NCBI RefSeq assembly: GCF_009659375.1
Contig: NZ_WJQT01000001.1
Span: forward strand, 1-64,000
Source: Fundicoccus ignavus
Lineage (GTDB): Bacteria > Bacillota > Bacilli > Lactobacillales > Aerococcaceae
Direction: 5' to 3'
Length of the DNA stretch: 64,000 nucleotides
Positions 35,145 through 43,974 of this stretch are shown piece by piece (the stretch's first letter is position 1; each line of letters begins with the position of its first letter). The notes under the pieces are model-generated. The model made no database searches. It was not told the origin of the DNA and saw only the letters and a list, made by a program, of their open reading frames with translations. The position numbers and the translations under genes are program-made.

Positions 35145-36653
35145 ATGTTAAAAGATTTTAAATTCGACAAAGTGGATCAACGGTACGTTAATTTCAAACG
35201 CTCAGATTTAGGTGAACAATTAGATAGGCTCCAAAGAATCGTTCAAAGACTCGATATACCTGTCTTAATCTTAGTTGATGGTTGGGAGAGTTCAGGAAAG
35301 GGCTTTGTAATTAATGACTTAACACGTGAATTAGATCCACGTTATGTCAGAGTGGAAGTTTTTGAAGGCGCTACTGAAGAGGAGATGCGACACACAAGCG
35401 TCTGGCGTTTCTGGCGTAAAATTCCAAGTCGTCGCGAAATGGTCGTTTATGATCGCAGTTTCTATTACCAAGTATTTAATCACGATGAAAGAACGGATAA
35501 AAAATTAGCACAAAGGGTACAAGAGCTTTTAGCATTAGAGAAAATGTTAGTGGATGATGATACGATAGTGATTAAGCTATTTCTTAATGTAACGGAAGAA
35601 ACCCAAGCGAATAATATTAAGCAATTAGAGCAATCAACCCGAAGTCAGTTTCTATTATCAGATGAAGATTACGCGCAGGCGAAAGATTATGCCAGCCACC
35701 AAAAATGGTTTGATAAGGTTTTAAAAGCGACAGACTTACCTTATAGTCCTTGGCATATTATTGCAGCTGAAGATTTGAAATTAGCCTCTAAAACAGCACT
35801 CGGTCTGACAATTGAATTGATTACTGCCGGTATTGAGCAAATTACGTTGAGGAGAACGAGCCAAGAGGACTTACCAACTCATGAGTACCATATCGAACAA
35901 CCTAAATTAGATGACGTTGATTTAAGCTTAAAACTTTCAGAAAAAGAGTATGATAAAGACTTAGAAAAGTTGCAAAAAGAAGCAGCTAATCTAGTTTATG
36001 AGTGTTACACGCATGATATAGCGATTGTATTAGCTTTTGAGGGGGTAGATGCCGCCGGGAAAGGTGGAGCTATTAAACGGCTTACGCGACATATTGATCC
36101 TCGCAGTTATAAAATTTATGGTATTAACGCACCGAATCAAATTGAGCGTTTGTTTCATTACTTATGGCGTTTCCAAATTGAATTACCGCAAGATGGTGAT
36201 ATGGTTATTTTTGATCGCAGTTGGTATGGTCGTGTGCTTGTTGAGCGAGTAGAAGGGCTTACCCCTCAGAGGGACTGGCAAAGGGCCTATAAAGAAATCA
36301 ATCAGATGGAGAAAACATTGACTGATCATGGAAGTGTCGTGATGAAGTTTTTCCTCTATATTGACGAAGATGAACAAGCTAAACGATTCCAGGATAGGCT
36401 CAATGAACCAGAAAAGAATTATAAAATAACGACTGAAGATTGGCGTAACCGCAAAAAATGGGACGAGTATATTTTGGCAATGAATGAAATGTTAGATAGA
36501 ACCCACACTGAGAATGCACCTTGGTATATTATTTCGGGTCAAGATAAATATCATGCACGTCATCAAGTGCTTAAATATTTTATCCAACATCTCAAAGATA
36601 CCTTAGCTAGAAACACCCAAAAAGCATCTAAAATGAAAAAAAACAAGGAATAA
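35145..36653 (+). CDS. pap: Polyphosphate:AMP phosphotransferase (two-domain PPK2)
   Basis: The 502-aa protein is two PPK2 domains in tandem. Domain 1 has the P-loop DGWESSGKGFVINDL near 45-59 and the lid YDRSFYYQVF. Domain 2 has EGVDAAGKGGAIKRLTRHID near 299 and FDRSWYGRVLVERVEGL. Only domain 2 keeps the canonical AAGKG loop; domain 1 reads ESSGKG, as in known fused class II enzymes where the C-terminal half is catalytic. The family makes ADP from AMP with polyphosphate. It stands alone with RBS ATGGAGG. Ppk1 and Ppx, its metabolic partners, are at 55231-59074. Confidence 0.9.
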   Translation: MLKDFKFDKVDQRYVNFKRSDLGEQLDRLQRIVQRLDIPVLILVDGWESSGKGFVINDLTRELDPRYVRVEVFEGATEEEMRHTSVWRFWRKIPSRREMVVYDRSFYYQVFNHDERTDKKLAQRVQELLALEKMLVDDDTIVIKLFLNVTEETQANNIKQLEQSTRSQFLLSDEDYAQAKDYASHQKWFDKVLKATDLPYSPWHIIAAEDLKLASKTALGLTIELITAGIEQITLRRTSQEDLPTHEYHIEQPKLDDVDLSLKLSEKEYDKDLEKLQKEAANLVYECYTHDIAIVLAFEGVDAAGKGGAIKRLTRHIDPRSYKIYGINAPNQIERLFHYLWRFQIELPQDGDMVIFDRSWYGRVLVERVEGLTPQRDWQRAYKEINQMEKTLTDHGSVVMKFFLYIDEDEQAKRFQDRLNEPEKNYKITTEDWRNRKKWDEYILAMNEMLDRTHTENAPWYIISGQDKYHARHQVLKYFIQHLKDTLARNTQKASKMKKNKE

Positions 36654-36707
36654 GCACCTAAAATTAGAATTTAATGATAAAAAAGTGGCTAAATTCAAAT
36701 ATTTGTC

Positions 36708-36736
36708 TTGTAAAACGCTTCTAATTGACTTATAAT
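36708..36736 (+). promoter_or_regulatory. Promoter of the second livJ-like gene
   Basis: TTGTAA (36708-36713) and TATAAT (36731-36736) have a 17-nt spacer, 33 nt before the start codon. This leaves no room for a leader peptide, in contrast to the genes at 13834 and 40590. Confidence 0.7.
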
Positions 36737-36768
36737 TCAAGCATGATTGATTTTAGGAGGAAAAACAT

Positions 36769-37929
36769 ATGAAATTAAAAAGAATAGGATTAACTTTCTT
36801 AGCAAGTGTTGCTATCGTTAGTTCGCTAGCTAGTGCAACTGTTTCAGCACAAGATACTGTAAAAATTGGAGCTAACTACGAATTATCTGGTGGTGCTGCT
36901 TCATATGGTCAAGCAATGGCAAATGGATTAGAATTAGCTGTTGAACAAGTCAACGCAAATGGTGGCGTTATTGATGGCCAACAATTAGAAATCGTTCTTT
37001 TTGATAGCCAGTCAGAATTAACTGAGTCAGCTTCAGTTGCAACACGTTTAGTTGGAGAAGGTGTTGTAGGGATTGTTGGACCAGCAACGACTGGACAAGC
37101 AAATGCGCAAACTCCAATTATTGAAGAAGCAGGCATTCCGGTAATTTTACCTGCAGCTACAGGTGATGGCATCACTTTAGACGATAGCGGTAGTGTATTA
37201 GAATATTTATTTAGAGTTTGTTTTGAGGACTCTTACCAAGGTGCAGCCGCAGCAGCTTATGCTACTGAAAACTTAGGTGCAAAAACTGCAGCTGTTTTAA
37301 CGGACCAAGCCTTAGACTATTCACAAGGTTTAACAGATTCATTCGTTGCTCAATTTGAAGAAAACGGTGGAACAATCGTTACTCAAGAATCATATACAAG
37401 TGGCGATACAGACTTCTCAGCAGTTTTAACTTCATTATTAGTACAAGAATACGATGTTTTATACGTACCAGGTTACTATACAGAAGGTGGCTTGATTATC
37501 CAACAAGCTCGTCAAATGGGCATTACACAACCAATTTTAGCTGGTGACGGTTTCGCTTCACCAACATTAATTGAATTAGCTGGTGCAGAGAACGTGAATG
37601 ATGTTTACTTCACTAACCACTTCTCATCTGAATCAGAAGAACCTGTAGTAGTAGAATTTATGGCAGCTTATGAAGAGAAATTTGGTTCAGAACCAGATGC
37701 ATTTGCGGCTTTAGGCTATGACGCTGCTAAATTATTAATTGATGCTGTTGAAAGAGCTGGCTCAACTGATCCAGAAGCAGTTAAAGATGCAATCGCAGCA
37801 ACAACTGAATTTGCAGGTGTAACAGGTACTTTCGCAATTGACGAAAACCATAACCCAGTTAAACCAGCAACAATGATCACTTTACAAAACGGTGAAATCG
37901 TGAACGCTGAATTAGTTTCAGCTGAATAA
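36769..37929 (+). CDS. Branched-chain amino acid ABC transporter substrate-binding protein (copy 2, no leader)
   Basis: The 386-aa LivJ-like protein reads VKIGANYELSGGAASYGQAM and GLELAVEQVNANGGVIDGQ in its first lobe and AFAALGYDAAKLLIDAVE in the second. It is closer to copy 3 than to copy 1: both share EYLFRVCFEDS. The signal peptide ends VSA at 25-27 with no lipobox cysteine. RBS TAGGAGG. It has its own promoter and terminator and no adjoining permease, so it presumably supplies LivHMGF at 42118. Confidence 0.88.
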   Translation: MKLKRIGLTFLASVAIVSSLASATVSAQDTVKIGANYELSGGAASYGQAMANGLELAVEQVNANGGVIDGQQLEIVLFDSQSELTESASVATRLVGEGVVGIVGPATTGQANAQTPIIEEAGIPVILPAATGDGITLDDSGSVLEYLFRVCFEDSYQGAAAAAYATENLGAKTAAVLTDQALDYSQGLTDSFVAQFEENGGTIVTQESYTSGDTDFSAVLTSLLVQEYDVLYVPGYYTEGGLIIQQARQMGITQPILAGDGFASPTLIELAGAENVNDVYFTNHFSSESEEPVVVEFMAAYEEKFGSEPDAFAALGYDAAKLLIDAVERAGSTDPEAVKDAIAATTEFAGVTGTFAIDENHNPVKPATMITLQNGEIVNAELVSAE

Positions 37930-37941
37930 TTTTGTTTATCT

Positions 37942-37976
37942 AATCAGAGTAGCCATCGTGTTACTCTGATTTTTTA
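37942..37976 (+). terminator. Terminator of the second livJ-like gene
   Basis: AATCAGAGTA (37942-37951) pairs with TACTCTGATT (37962-37971), followed by TTTTTATATT. Confidence 0.85.
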
Positions 37977-38004
37977 TATTTATAATTGAATCGGTGTACA
38001 TATG

Positions 38005-38033
38005 TTGACACACTCAGATAAATGGAGTACTAT
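38005..38033 (+). promoter_or_regulatory. Promoter of the P1B-4 ATPase gene
   Basis: TTGACA (38005-38010) and TACTAT (38028-38033) have a 17-nt spacer. About 90 nt downstream lies an imperfect inverted repeat (ATGAATG, six bases, CATTCGT near 38119-38138) that could bind a metal sensor; this is inference. Confidence 0.65.
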
Positions 38034-38178
38034 ATAACTATAGAACACATGACTAATCATTCATTTGAATTCAGCCAAAATATGATTCAACATTCGGTCA
38101 TTTTTTTTGAAAAACATATGAATGGGTGCTCATTCGTAAAAAGGAATTATTACGCTTTTCAGAGAGGGGTCAAACAAA

Positions 38179-40158
38179 ATGAAAGATGTTAAACATTTAA
38201 AAACAAGTCGCCAACATGAAGGTATTGATCACAATGAAGCTGCCCACACACATCAACATGAAGAACACAGCCAAGAGCATAACCACGAACATGGTCATAG
38301 TCACGATCATTCTCACGGAAAGTTACCAATTATTTTATATTTAATTGGTTTGACTTTAGCCATAGTTTCGCTTGTAATGGGCGATAGTGTATTAAGTAAT
38401 ATTCTCTTTGTTATTGCAAGTTTAACGGCAGGGTATCACGTTGTTTTATTAGAAGGTATTGGTGAAACAATTCGTCGTACTAAAGCTTCTAAGCGACTAA
38501 CACCCAATTCACATGTGTTAATGGGCTTAGCGGCTGTGGGAGCCACATTATTAGGTAATTATTGGGAAGCTACATTATTAATCTTAATTTTTGCTGGAGC
38601 GCATTTCCTTGAAGATTATGCTGAAGGTCGTAGTCAACGTGAAATTAGTCAACTCATTGCATTGACTCCTAACACTGCTCGACTACTAGATGAAGCGGGG
38701 AACGTTACAGTGATTGATGTAAGTGAGCTAAAAATTGGCGATAGCGTACAAATATTGAATGGAGACCAAGTACCGATTGATGGAAAAGTCATTGCGGGGA
38801 ACACATCGATTGATGAATCGTCGATTAATGGGGAAAGCATACCAGCAGAAAAACAAATAGGTGACGAAGTCTTTGCAAGTACAATTAATGGTACGGGTAC
38901 GATTACAATCGAAGTGACGAAGGCGAATGAAGAGACGATATTTGCGAAGATTATTTCTTTAGTCAGTCAAAATCAAGCAAATCAGACGAAAGCTGCGTCA
39001 ATTATACAGCGATTCGAGCCAAGATATGTCAATTTCGTGATAGTTTCGGTGATTTTATTTGTTATCGTTAATACGTTAATGTTTCAAACACCATTATTAG
39101 AAAGTGTGCAAATGGGCTTGGTTTTATTAGTAGCCGCTTCACCTTGTGCGTTAGCAGCTGCAACCGTCTCAGTCACGCTTTCCACAACCTCAAGTTTAGC
39201 ACGCAAAGGTGTACTTTCAAAAGGGAGTGTTTATTTATCACAGCTAGCGAATGTTCAAGCTATCGCCTTCGATAAGACGGGAACTTTAACTGTTGGTAAG
39301 CCAGAAGTCGTTAAATCATATTTTGTCAAAGAAGATCCGGTTTTAATTGATATTCTAGTGGCAATGGAGCGACAGTCTAATCATCCATTAGCTACAGCAA
39401 TTTTAGAATATTATACTGTATCTGGTGCGCCATTGGAGCTTGACGTGACGAATCAGATTGGAACAGGATTAATGAGTCAATATGCTGGGAAGAATTACCG
39501 TATTGGTAAGCCATCGTCTTTTGAGAAGGTTAAAGCGGAAATCCTTGATCTACAGAATAAATGGTCAAAGGCTGGGCAAACAGTTATTTTCTTAGCAGAG
39601 GATGAGGAGGTTGTCGCAGCAATTGGTTTGATGGATGTGCCGAATGAACAAGCGCAAGCTACGATTGATTACTTTAATCAAGCGGGTGTGCATACGACAT
39701 TAATTACGGGTGATTCTGAACAGACTGGTCAAGCAATCGGGCAGAAACTTAGTTTGAAAGAGGTGTTTGCGAATGTATTGCCGGAGGATAAGTCGCGCTT
39801 AGTTAGTGAGTTGAAAGCAAAACAAGGCGTGACAGCAATGGTCGGCGATGGTGTGAATGATGCGCCTGCTCTAGTGCAAGCCGATATTGGGCTTGCGATG
39901 GGTGAGGGGACCGATGTAGCGATTGAAGTATCGGATATAGTCTTGATGCGCAATGATTTAAGTAAACTAGTGCAAACACATCGTATTGCGAAAAAAATGA
40001 ACCGCGTTATTTGGCAGAACATTATTTTCTCAATGGCTGTGGTAGTCTTCTTGATTGCGGGGGCAGTCTTAGGTTTTAATGATATTGCGATTAGCGTCAT
40101 CATTCATGAAGGGAGTACTTTAGTTGTGATTCTAAATGGTTTACGTTTATTGAAATAG
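38179..40158 (+). CDS. P1B-4-type heavy-metal efflux ATPase (PfeT/CoaT-like)
   Basis: The 659-aa P-type ATPase has the phosphorylation aspartate D365 in DKTGTLT and the hinge MVGDGVNDAPAL. Its membrane metal site reads S321-P-C323 rather than CPC, and the penultimate helix carries HEGST at about 643. Together these mark subgroup P1B-4, known for Fe(II), Co(II) or Zn(II) efflux. The cytoplasmic N-terminus has no HMA domain but a histidine-rich stretch (about 14 His between residues 14 and 50). RBS GAGAGGGG. Substrate is not determined; iron efflux as in PfeT or cobalt/zinc efflux are the main options. Confidence 0.9.
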   Translation: MKDVKHLKTSRQHEGIDHNEAAHTHQHEEHSQEHNHEHGHSHDHSHGKLPIILYLIGLTLAIVSLVMGDSVLSNILFVIASLTAGYHVVLLEGIGETIRRTKASKRLTPNSHVLMGLAAVGATLLGNYWEATLLILIFAGAHFLEDYAEGRSQREISQLIALTPNTARLLDEAGNVTVIDVSELKIGDSVQILNGDQVPIDGKVIAGNTSIDESSINGESIPAEKQIGDEVFASTINGTGTITIEVTKANEETIFAKIISLVSQNQANQTKAASIIQRFEPRYVNFVIVSVILFVIVNTLMFQTPLLESVQMGLVLLVAASPCALAAATVSVTLSTTSSLARKGVLSKGSVYLSQLANVQAIAFDKTGTLTVGKPEVVKSYFVKEDPVLIDILVAMERQSNHPLATAILEYYTVSGAPLELDVTNQIGTGLMSQYAGKNYRIGKPSSFEKVKAEILDLQNKWSKAGQTVIFLAEDEEVVAAIGLMDVPNEQAQATIDYFNQAGVHTTLITGDSEQTGQAIGQKLSLKEVFANVLPEDKSRLVSELKAKQGVTAMVGDGVNDAPALVQADIGLAMGEGTDVAIEVSDIVLMRNDLSKLVQTHRIAKKMNRVIWQNIIFSMAVVVFLIAGAVLGFNDIAISVIIHEGSTLVVILNGLRLLK

Positions 40159-40195
40159 CTAAACAAAATTTTTATGAGTTTTTGATGATAATCGC

Positions 40196-40224
40196 TTGAC
40201 AGTTTTAACAGAAAGATTTAATAT
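40196..40224 (+). promoter_or_regulatory. Promoter of the Val-leader/livJ-like transcript
   Basis: TTGACA (40196-40201) and TAATAT (40219-40224) have a 17-nt spacer. Transcription would begin near 40231, about 30 nt before the leader peptide start codon. Confidence 0.7.
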
Positions 40225-40260
40225 AAACCTATCAAATATTCTAACTGGAGGCAGAACGTA

Positions 40261-40326
40261 ATGAAACAGTTTAATTTATTACAAACAAACACTACATTTA
40301 ACGTCGTCGTCGTCGTGGTACTTTAA
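40261..40326 (+). CDS. Leader peptide with six consecutive valines (attenuator)
   Basis: The 21-codon ORF starts MKQFNLLQTNTTFN and continues VVVVVVL before TAA. The Val codons (four GTC, GTG, GTA) occupy 40303-40320. GGAGG at 40247-40251 is 9 nt upstream. It is followed by competing hairpins and a strong terminator before a branched-chain amino acid binding protein gene. Layout and spacing copy the Ile-run leader at 13616, with Val in place of Ile. Function as a stalling peptide that senses charged tRNA-Val is inferred from this architecture. Confidence 0.82.
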   Translation: MKQFNLLQTNTTFNVVVVVVL

Positions 40327-40517
40327 GTATCTATGACGAGGAGGCCTTATGGTGTTGCCCGCATAGATGGACGAAAATCTATTCGGGTGTAATAATTAAA
40401 ACGTTTCTTCTTTATCAAAGGTGGCCACCGGTCATTGTTGGCGACAACAGTGTGGATAAATCGACGTTTTTGAAGGAAGACCTGACTAGATTTTCATAAT
40501 CTAGTTAGGTCTTTTTT
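40327..40517 (+). promoter_or_regulatory. Val-responsive attenuator: alternative helices and terminator
   Basis: Segment 1 ATCTATG (40329-40335, just after the stop codon) pairs with CATAGAT (40362-40368). Segment 2 CCCGCATAGAT (40358-40368) pairs with ATCTATTCGGG (40377-40387) at 10 of 11 positions. Segment 3 GAAAATCTA (40373-40381) is an exact complement of TAGATTTTC (40487-40495) in the terminator's left arm. The terminator is AAGACCTGACTAGATT (40477-40492) with AATCTAGTTAGGTCTT (40498-40513) and a T run. A ribosome at the stop would cover segment 1, allow 2:3 and hence termination. A ribosome held on Val codons would allow 1:2, freeing 3 as antiterminator. Confidence 0.68.
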
Positions 40518-40589
40518 GTTGCATAAGCACTCTACATTTAAACAAAAACTTTGACACAATACTCAACAATATTCTAGGAGGAATTAAAA

Positions 40590-41753
40590 ATGAAAATGAT
40601 TAAATTAACACAAACACTTTTTGCAGGTTTATTACTAGCGACTAACTTATTGACAGGAACGATGGCACACGCACAAGATACCATTAAAATCGGAGGTAAC
40701 TTAGAATTATCAGGCGCGGCAGCAGCTTACGGAACACCGATTGCTGAGGCTTTACAACTAGCAGTAGAACAACGTAATGAAGCCGGTGGCTTATTAGATG
40801 GTCAACAACTTGAATTATTCATCACAGATAACCAATCGGATTTAACTGAAGCAGCGTCTGTAGCAACTAAATTGATCTCTCAAGATGTTGTAGGGATTAT
40901 TGGACCAACGGCTACAGGGGTAGCTAAAGCAGCGATTCCAATCATTTCTGAAGGCAAAATGCCAACTATTTTAGGTGCTTCCACAGGCGATGGCTTAACA
41001 CTGGATGAAAGTGGCAACGTACTTGAGTATCTATTTAGAGTATGTTTTGAAGACTCGTTCCAAGGGTTAGCAGCTGGTCAATATGCGACAGAAACCCTTG
41101 AAGCATCCTCAGCGATTATCATTACCGACCAAGCACTTGATTACTCATTAGGTTTAGCAGATAGCTTTACGGAAAGATTTGAAGCCAATGGTGGTAGTAT
41201 TATTAAAACAGAATCTTATACATCAGGCGATACAGATTTCTCTGCGATTTTGACATCTTTATTAGGACAAGACTTTGATATCTTATATATTCCTGGTTAC
41301 TATACAGAAACGGGTCTAATCATTAAACAAGCACGTGAATTAGGCATTACTCAACCGATTATTGGGGGAGACGGTTATCATAGTAAAACATTAATTGAAT
41401 TAGCAGGCGCAGAGAATGCATCAGATATTTACTTTACAACGCATTTCTACGAAGGGAACGACGATCCTAAGACACAACAATTCATTGACGATTTTTCAGC
41501 AAAATTTGGCAAACAACCCGATACATTTGCAGCGTTAGGTTACGATGCAGCGAACTTATTGCTAGATGCGATTGAAATCGCAGGCTCTACGGATACAGAA
41601 GCCATTACGCAAGCAATCGGAGAGATTGAAAACTTTGAAGGTATCACAGGAACTTTCTCATTTGATGATAATCATAATCCAATTAAACCAGCTTTAATGT
41701 TGAAATTAGAGAACGGTGAAATTGCTTCCGCTGAAGAAGTATCAGCAGAATAA
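40590..41753 (+). CDS. Branched-chain amino acid ABC transporter substrate-binding protein (copy 3, Val-leader controlled)
   Basis: The 387-aa LivJ-like protein has IKIGGNLELSGAAAAYGTPI and ALQLAVEQRNEAGGLLDGQ at the front and FAALGYDAANLLLDAIE in the second lobe. The signal peptide ends AHA at 26-28 without a lipobox cysteine. RBS TAGGAGG. It is the binding protein gene nearest to livHMGF, though 360 nt with a separate promoter lie between. The Val-run leader suggests induction when valine is limiting. Ligand preference is inference. Confidence 0.88.
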   Translation: MKMIKLTQTLFAGLLLATNLLTGTMAHAQDTIKIGGNLELSGAAAAYGTPIAEALQLAVEQRNEAGGLLDGQQLELFITDNQSDLTEAASVATKLISQDVVGIIGPTATGVAKAAIPIISEGKMPTILGASTGDGLTLDESGNVLEYLFRVCFEDSFQGLAAGQYATETLEASSAIIITDQALDYSLGLADSFTERFEANGGSIIKTESYTSGDTDFSAILTSLLGQDFDILYIPGYYTETGLIIKQARELGITQPIIGGDGYHSKTLIELAGAENASDIYFTTHFYEGNDDPKTQQFIDDFSAKFGKQPDTFAALGYDAANLLLDAIEIAGSTDTEAITQAIGEIENFEGITGTFSFDDNHNPIKPALMLKLENGEIASAEEVSAE

Positions 41754-41849
41754 TTAAAACTAGATTGCAAAATATGAAAAAAAATTATTCACTAATATAC
41801 AGGTGGTAATCCAGTTTCAAAAAAATTGTTCAAATTATAAAGCAAAAGT

Positions 41850-41880
41850 AGTGCTGTGGGAGAGCAACTTTCACAGCATT
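41850..41880 (+). terminator. Stem-loop between livJ-like gene and livH
   Basis: TGCTGTGGGAG (41852-41862) can pair with CTTTCACAGCA (41868-41878) using G-U pairs. There is no T run, so it may stabilise the 3' end or give partial termination. The rest of 41754-41996 shows nothing else. Confidence 0.4.
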
Positions 41881-41996
41881 CGTTGCGTATTGTATCAGGG
41901 AACCTGCAATTAAATGAGTATTCTCTAATCTAATTTTAATTTAATGCAAAGACTAAGAACAAGCATAAACACTTTATAAAAAGGCTTTCATTCCAC

Positions 41997-42025
41997 TTGC
42001 TATTCTTAAATAACAATGATAATAT
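41997..42025 (+). promoter_or_regulatory. Promoter of livHMGF
   Basis: TTGCTA (41997-42002) and TAATAT (42020-42025) have a 17-nt spacer, about 93 nt before livH. No homopolymeric leader ORF was found in this interval. Confidence 0.55.
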
Positions 42026-42117
42026 TAGAGTTTATTTAAAATAACGGTTGAATTATTAGAAAGTGTGTTATATACTTTTTTAAAGTAGGCAAAATATGGT
42101 AGGAAAGGATTTTAACT

Positions 42118-42996
42118 ATGCAATTATTCATGCAACAACTTGTTAACGGGATTTCGTTAGGAAGTATTTATGCTCTGATCGCGCTCGGCTATACAATGGT
42201 ATATGGTACGATTCGCTTAATAAATTTTGCTCACGGTGACATTTATATGGTAGGAGCATTTTTTGGTTATTTTCTAGTAAGTGTTTTAAACGTCAATGTT
42301 TTTCTGGCAATGCTCTTAGCAGGAGTATTCTGTGCTATTTTAGGAGTGGTGATTGAGAAAGTGGCCTACAAGCCCTTACGTAAATCAACACGAGTAGCTG
42401 CGTTAATTACAGCCATTGGGGTTTCATACTTCTTACAGAACGTAATGATTTACTTCTTAGGACCTGAAGTTAGAGCATTTCCATCAACAATACCGGTTAT
42501 GCCATTTAGAGTCTTTGGAATAGTCATTAATATGAAACAAGTGTTTGTATTCGTTACAACCGTTATCTTAATGATTGTATTAAATGCGATTGTTAAACAT
42601 ACAAAAATGGGTAAAGCAATGCGTGCTGTAGCCGTTGACTCTGAGGCAGCTGAATTAATGGGGATTGATGTCAATCGTGTCATCTCATTTACATTCGCGC
42701 TTGGATCAGCCCTAGCAGGTGTTGCGGGTGTATTAGTAGGTGTTTATTACAACTCTATTTCGGCAACAATGGGTACAACACCAGGTCTAAAGGCCTTTGT
42801 GGCCGCCGTAGTTGGTGGAGTTGGAAGTATCCCAGGAGCCATGATAGGTGGATATCTAATTGGTCTTCTTGAAACAATCGTTACATTTATGGGTGGTTCA
42901 ATGTACAAAGATGCGGCTGTATATGCCTTACTGATTGTCATTCTATTGATTAAACCATCTGGTTTATTCGGCAAGAATGTCAAAGAGAAAGTGTAG
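42118..42996 (+). CDS. livH: Branched-chain amino acid ABC transporter permease LivH
   Basis: The 292-aa membrane protein has the LivH landmarks GISLGSIYALIALGYTMVYG and INFAHGDIYMVGAF, and the C-terminal GLKAFVAAVVGGVGSIPGAM followed by IGG. It is one of two membrane subunits of the Liv importer. RBS GAAAGGAT. The next gene follows its stop codon almost directly. Confidence 0.95.
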   Translation: MQLFMQQLVNGISLGSIYALIALGYTMVYGTIRLINFAHGDIYMVGAFFGYFLVSVLNVNVFLAMLLAGVFCAILGVVIEKVAYKPLRKSTRVAALITAIGVSYFLQNVMIYFLGPEVRAFPSTIPVMPFRVFGIVINMKQVFVFVTTVILMIVLNAIVKHTKMGKAMRAVAVDSEAAELMGIDVNRVISFTFALGSALAGVAGVLVGVYYNSISATMGTTPGLKAFVAAVVGGVGSIPGAMIGGYLIGLLETIVTFMGGSMYKDAAVYALLIVILLIKPSGLFGKNVKEKV

Positions 42997-43005
42997 GTGG
43001 CAAAA

Positions 43006-43974
43006 ATGAATAGATTTCATATTCGTAACATGGTGTGGCTAGCTGCAGCTGTTTTAGGCTTCCTAGCTTTATATGCGTTAGTACAAGCTGGTATTATCAA
43101 TCGTTTTTATCAGATAACGCTTGTCACTATTATGATTAACATTATTTATGCGGTTGGACTTAACTTAGTTTTAGGTGTAGCAGGCCAATTCTCTTTAGGA
43201 CACGCAGGTTTTATTGCGATTGGTGCTTATTCAGCCGCTATATTCACTAAAGCTATGGAAAGCAATACAACGGGTCTTTATGTAGGGATGGCTGTTGGTG
43301 TAGGACTTTCAATCATATTAGCTTTATTTGTAGGTATTCCAACACTGCGTTTAAAAGGTGATTACTTGGCAATTGCTACTCTAGGGGTAGCTGAAATTGT
43401 TCGTGTAATCATTAATAACATGCGTGATTTAACGAATGGACCTGCTGGTATCAGCGGTATTCCTTTAGTATCAAATTGGATTAACGTATACGTCTTTATG
43501 GTTATCACAACTATCTTTATCTTAAACTTTGTTTATAGTAGTGCCGGTCGCGCGACAATGGCGATTCAGCAAGATGAAATTGCAGCTGAGTCAATGGGGG
43601 TTAATGTTACTTTGTATAAAGTACTAGCCTTTGTTTTAGGTGCGATTACAGCCAGCATTGGCGGTTCATTACAAGCAACTTTCTTAGGAATTGTAACACC
43701 AGGCGATTATACATTCGAGCGTTCAATTGATGTGCTAATCATCGTTGTATTCGGTGGTATTGGTAGTTTTACAGGCTCATTTGTTGCAGCCATTTTATTA
43801 GGACTCTTAAATGTGTTCTTACAAGATTATGGTCAATTACGTATGGTAATCTATGCGATTGCTTTAGTATTGATTATGATCTTCAGACCAGGTGGTTTAT
43901 TAGGTACACGTGAACTACGTTTAGGTTCACTTGTAACAAAAGCACTAGGGAAAGATAAGGAGGCTGTTTCATGA
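43006..43974 (+). CDS. livM: Branched-chain amino acid ABC transporter permease LivM
   Basis: The 322-aa membrane protein carries GLNLVLGVAGQFSLGHAGF and the MRAIQQDEIAAESMGVNV-like EAA region (here MAIQQDEIAAESMGVNVT), then FGGIGSFTGSFVAAILLG. The ATG at 43006 is chosen because TAGGTGG lies 5 nt upstream; an in-frame GTG at 42997, directly after the livH stop, is possible and would add three residues. It overlaps livG by 4 nt. Confidence 0.93.
   Translation: MNRFHIRNMVWLAAAVLGFLALYALVQAGIINRFYQITLVTIMINIIYAVGLNLVLGVAGQFSLGHAGFIAIGAYSAAIFTKAMESNTTGLYVGMAVGVGLSIILALFVGIPTLRLKGDYLAIATLGVAEIVRVIINNMRDLTNGPAGISGIPLVSNWINVYVFMVITTIFILNFVYSSAGRATMAIQQDEIAAESMGVNVTLYKVLAFVLGAITASIGGSLQATFLGIVTPGDYTFERSIDVLIIVVFGGIGSFTGSFVAAILLGLLNVFLQDYGQLRMVIYAIALVLIMIFRPGGLLGTRELRLGSLVTKALGKDKEAVS

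Noticed and set aside
38051-38187. A 44-codon frame (ATGACTAATCATTC...) before the P1B-4 ATPase as a leader peptide
   Set aside because: No ribosome-binding site, no codon run for a single amino acid, and it overlaps the start of the ATPase gene out of frame.
40418-40432. GGTGGCCACC in the Val leader as a T-box core
   Set aside because: It is a simple palindrome lacking the rest of the T-box consensus; the Val-run leader ORF explains the region better.
41795-41825. AGGTGGTAATCC as a possible T-box
   Set aside because: The T-box core AGGGTGGNACCGCG is not met, there is no stem I specifier arrangement and no terminator directly follows.
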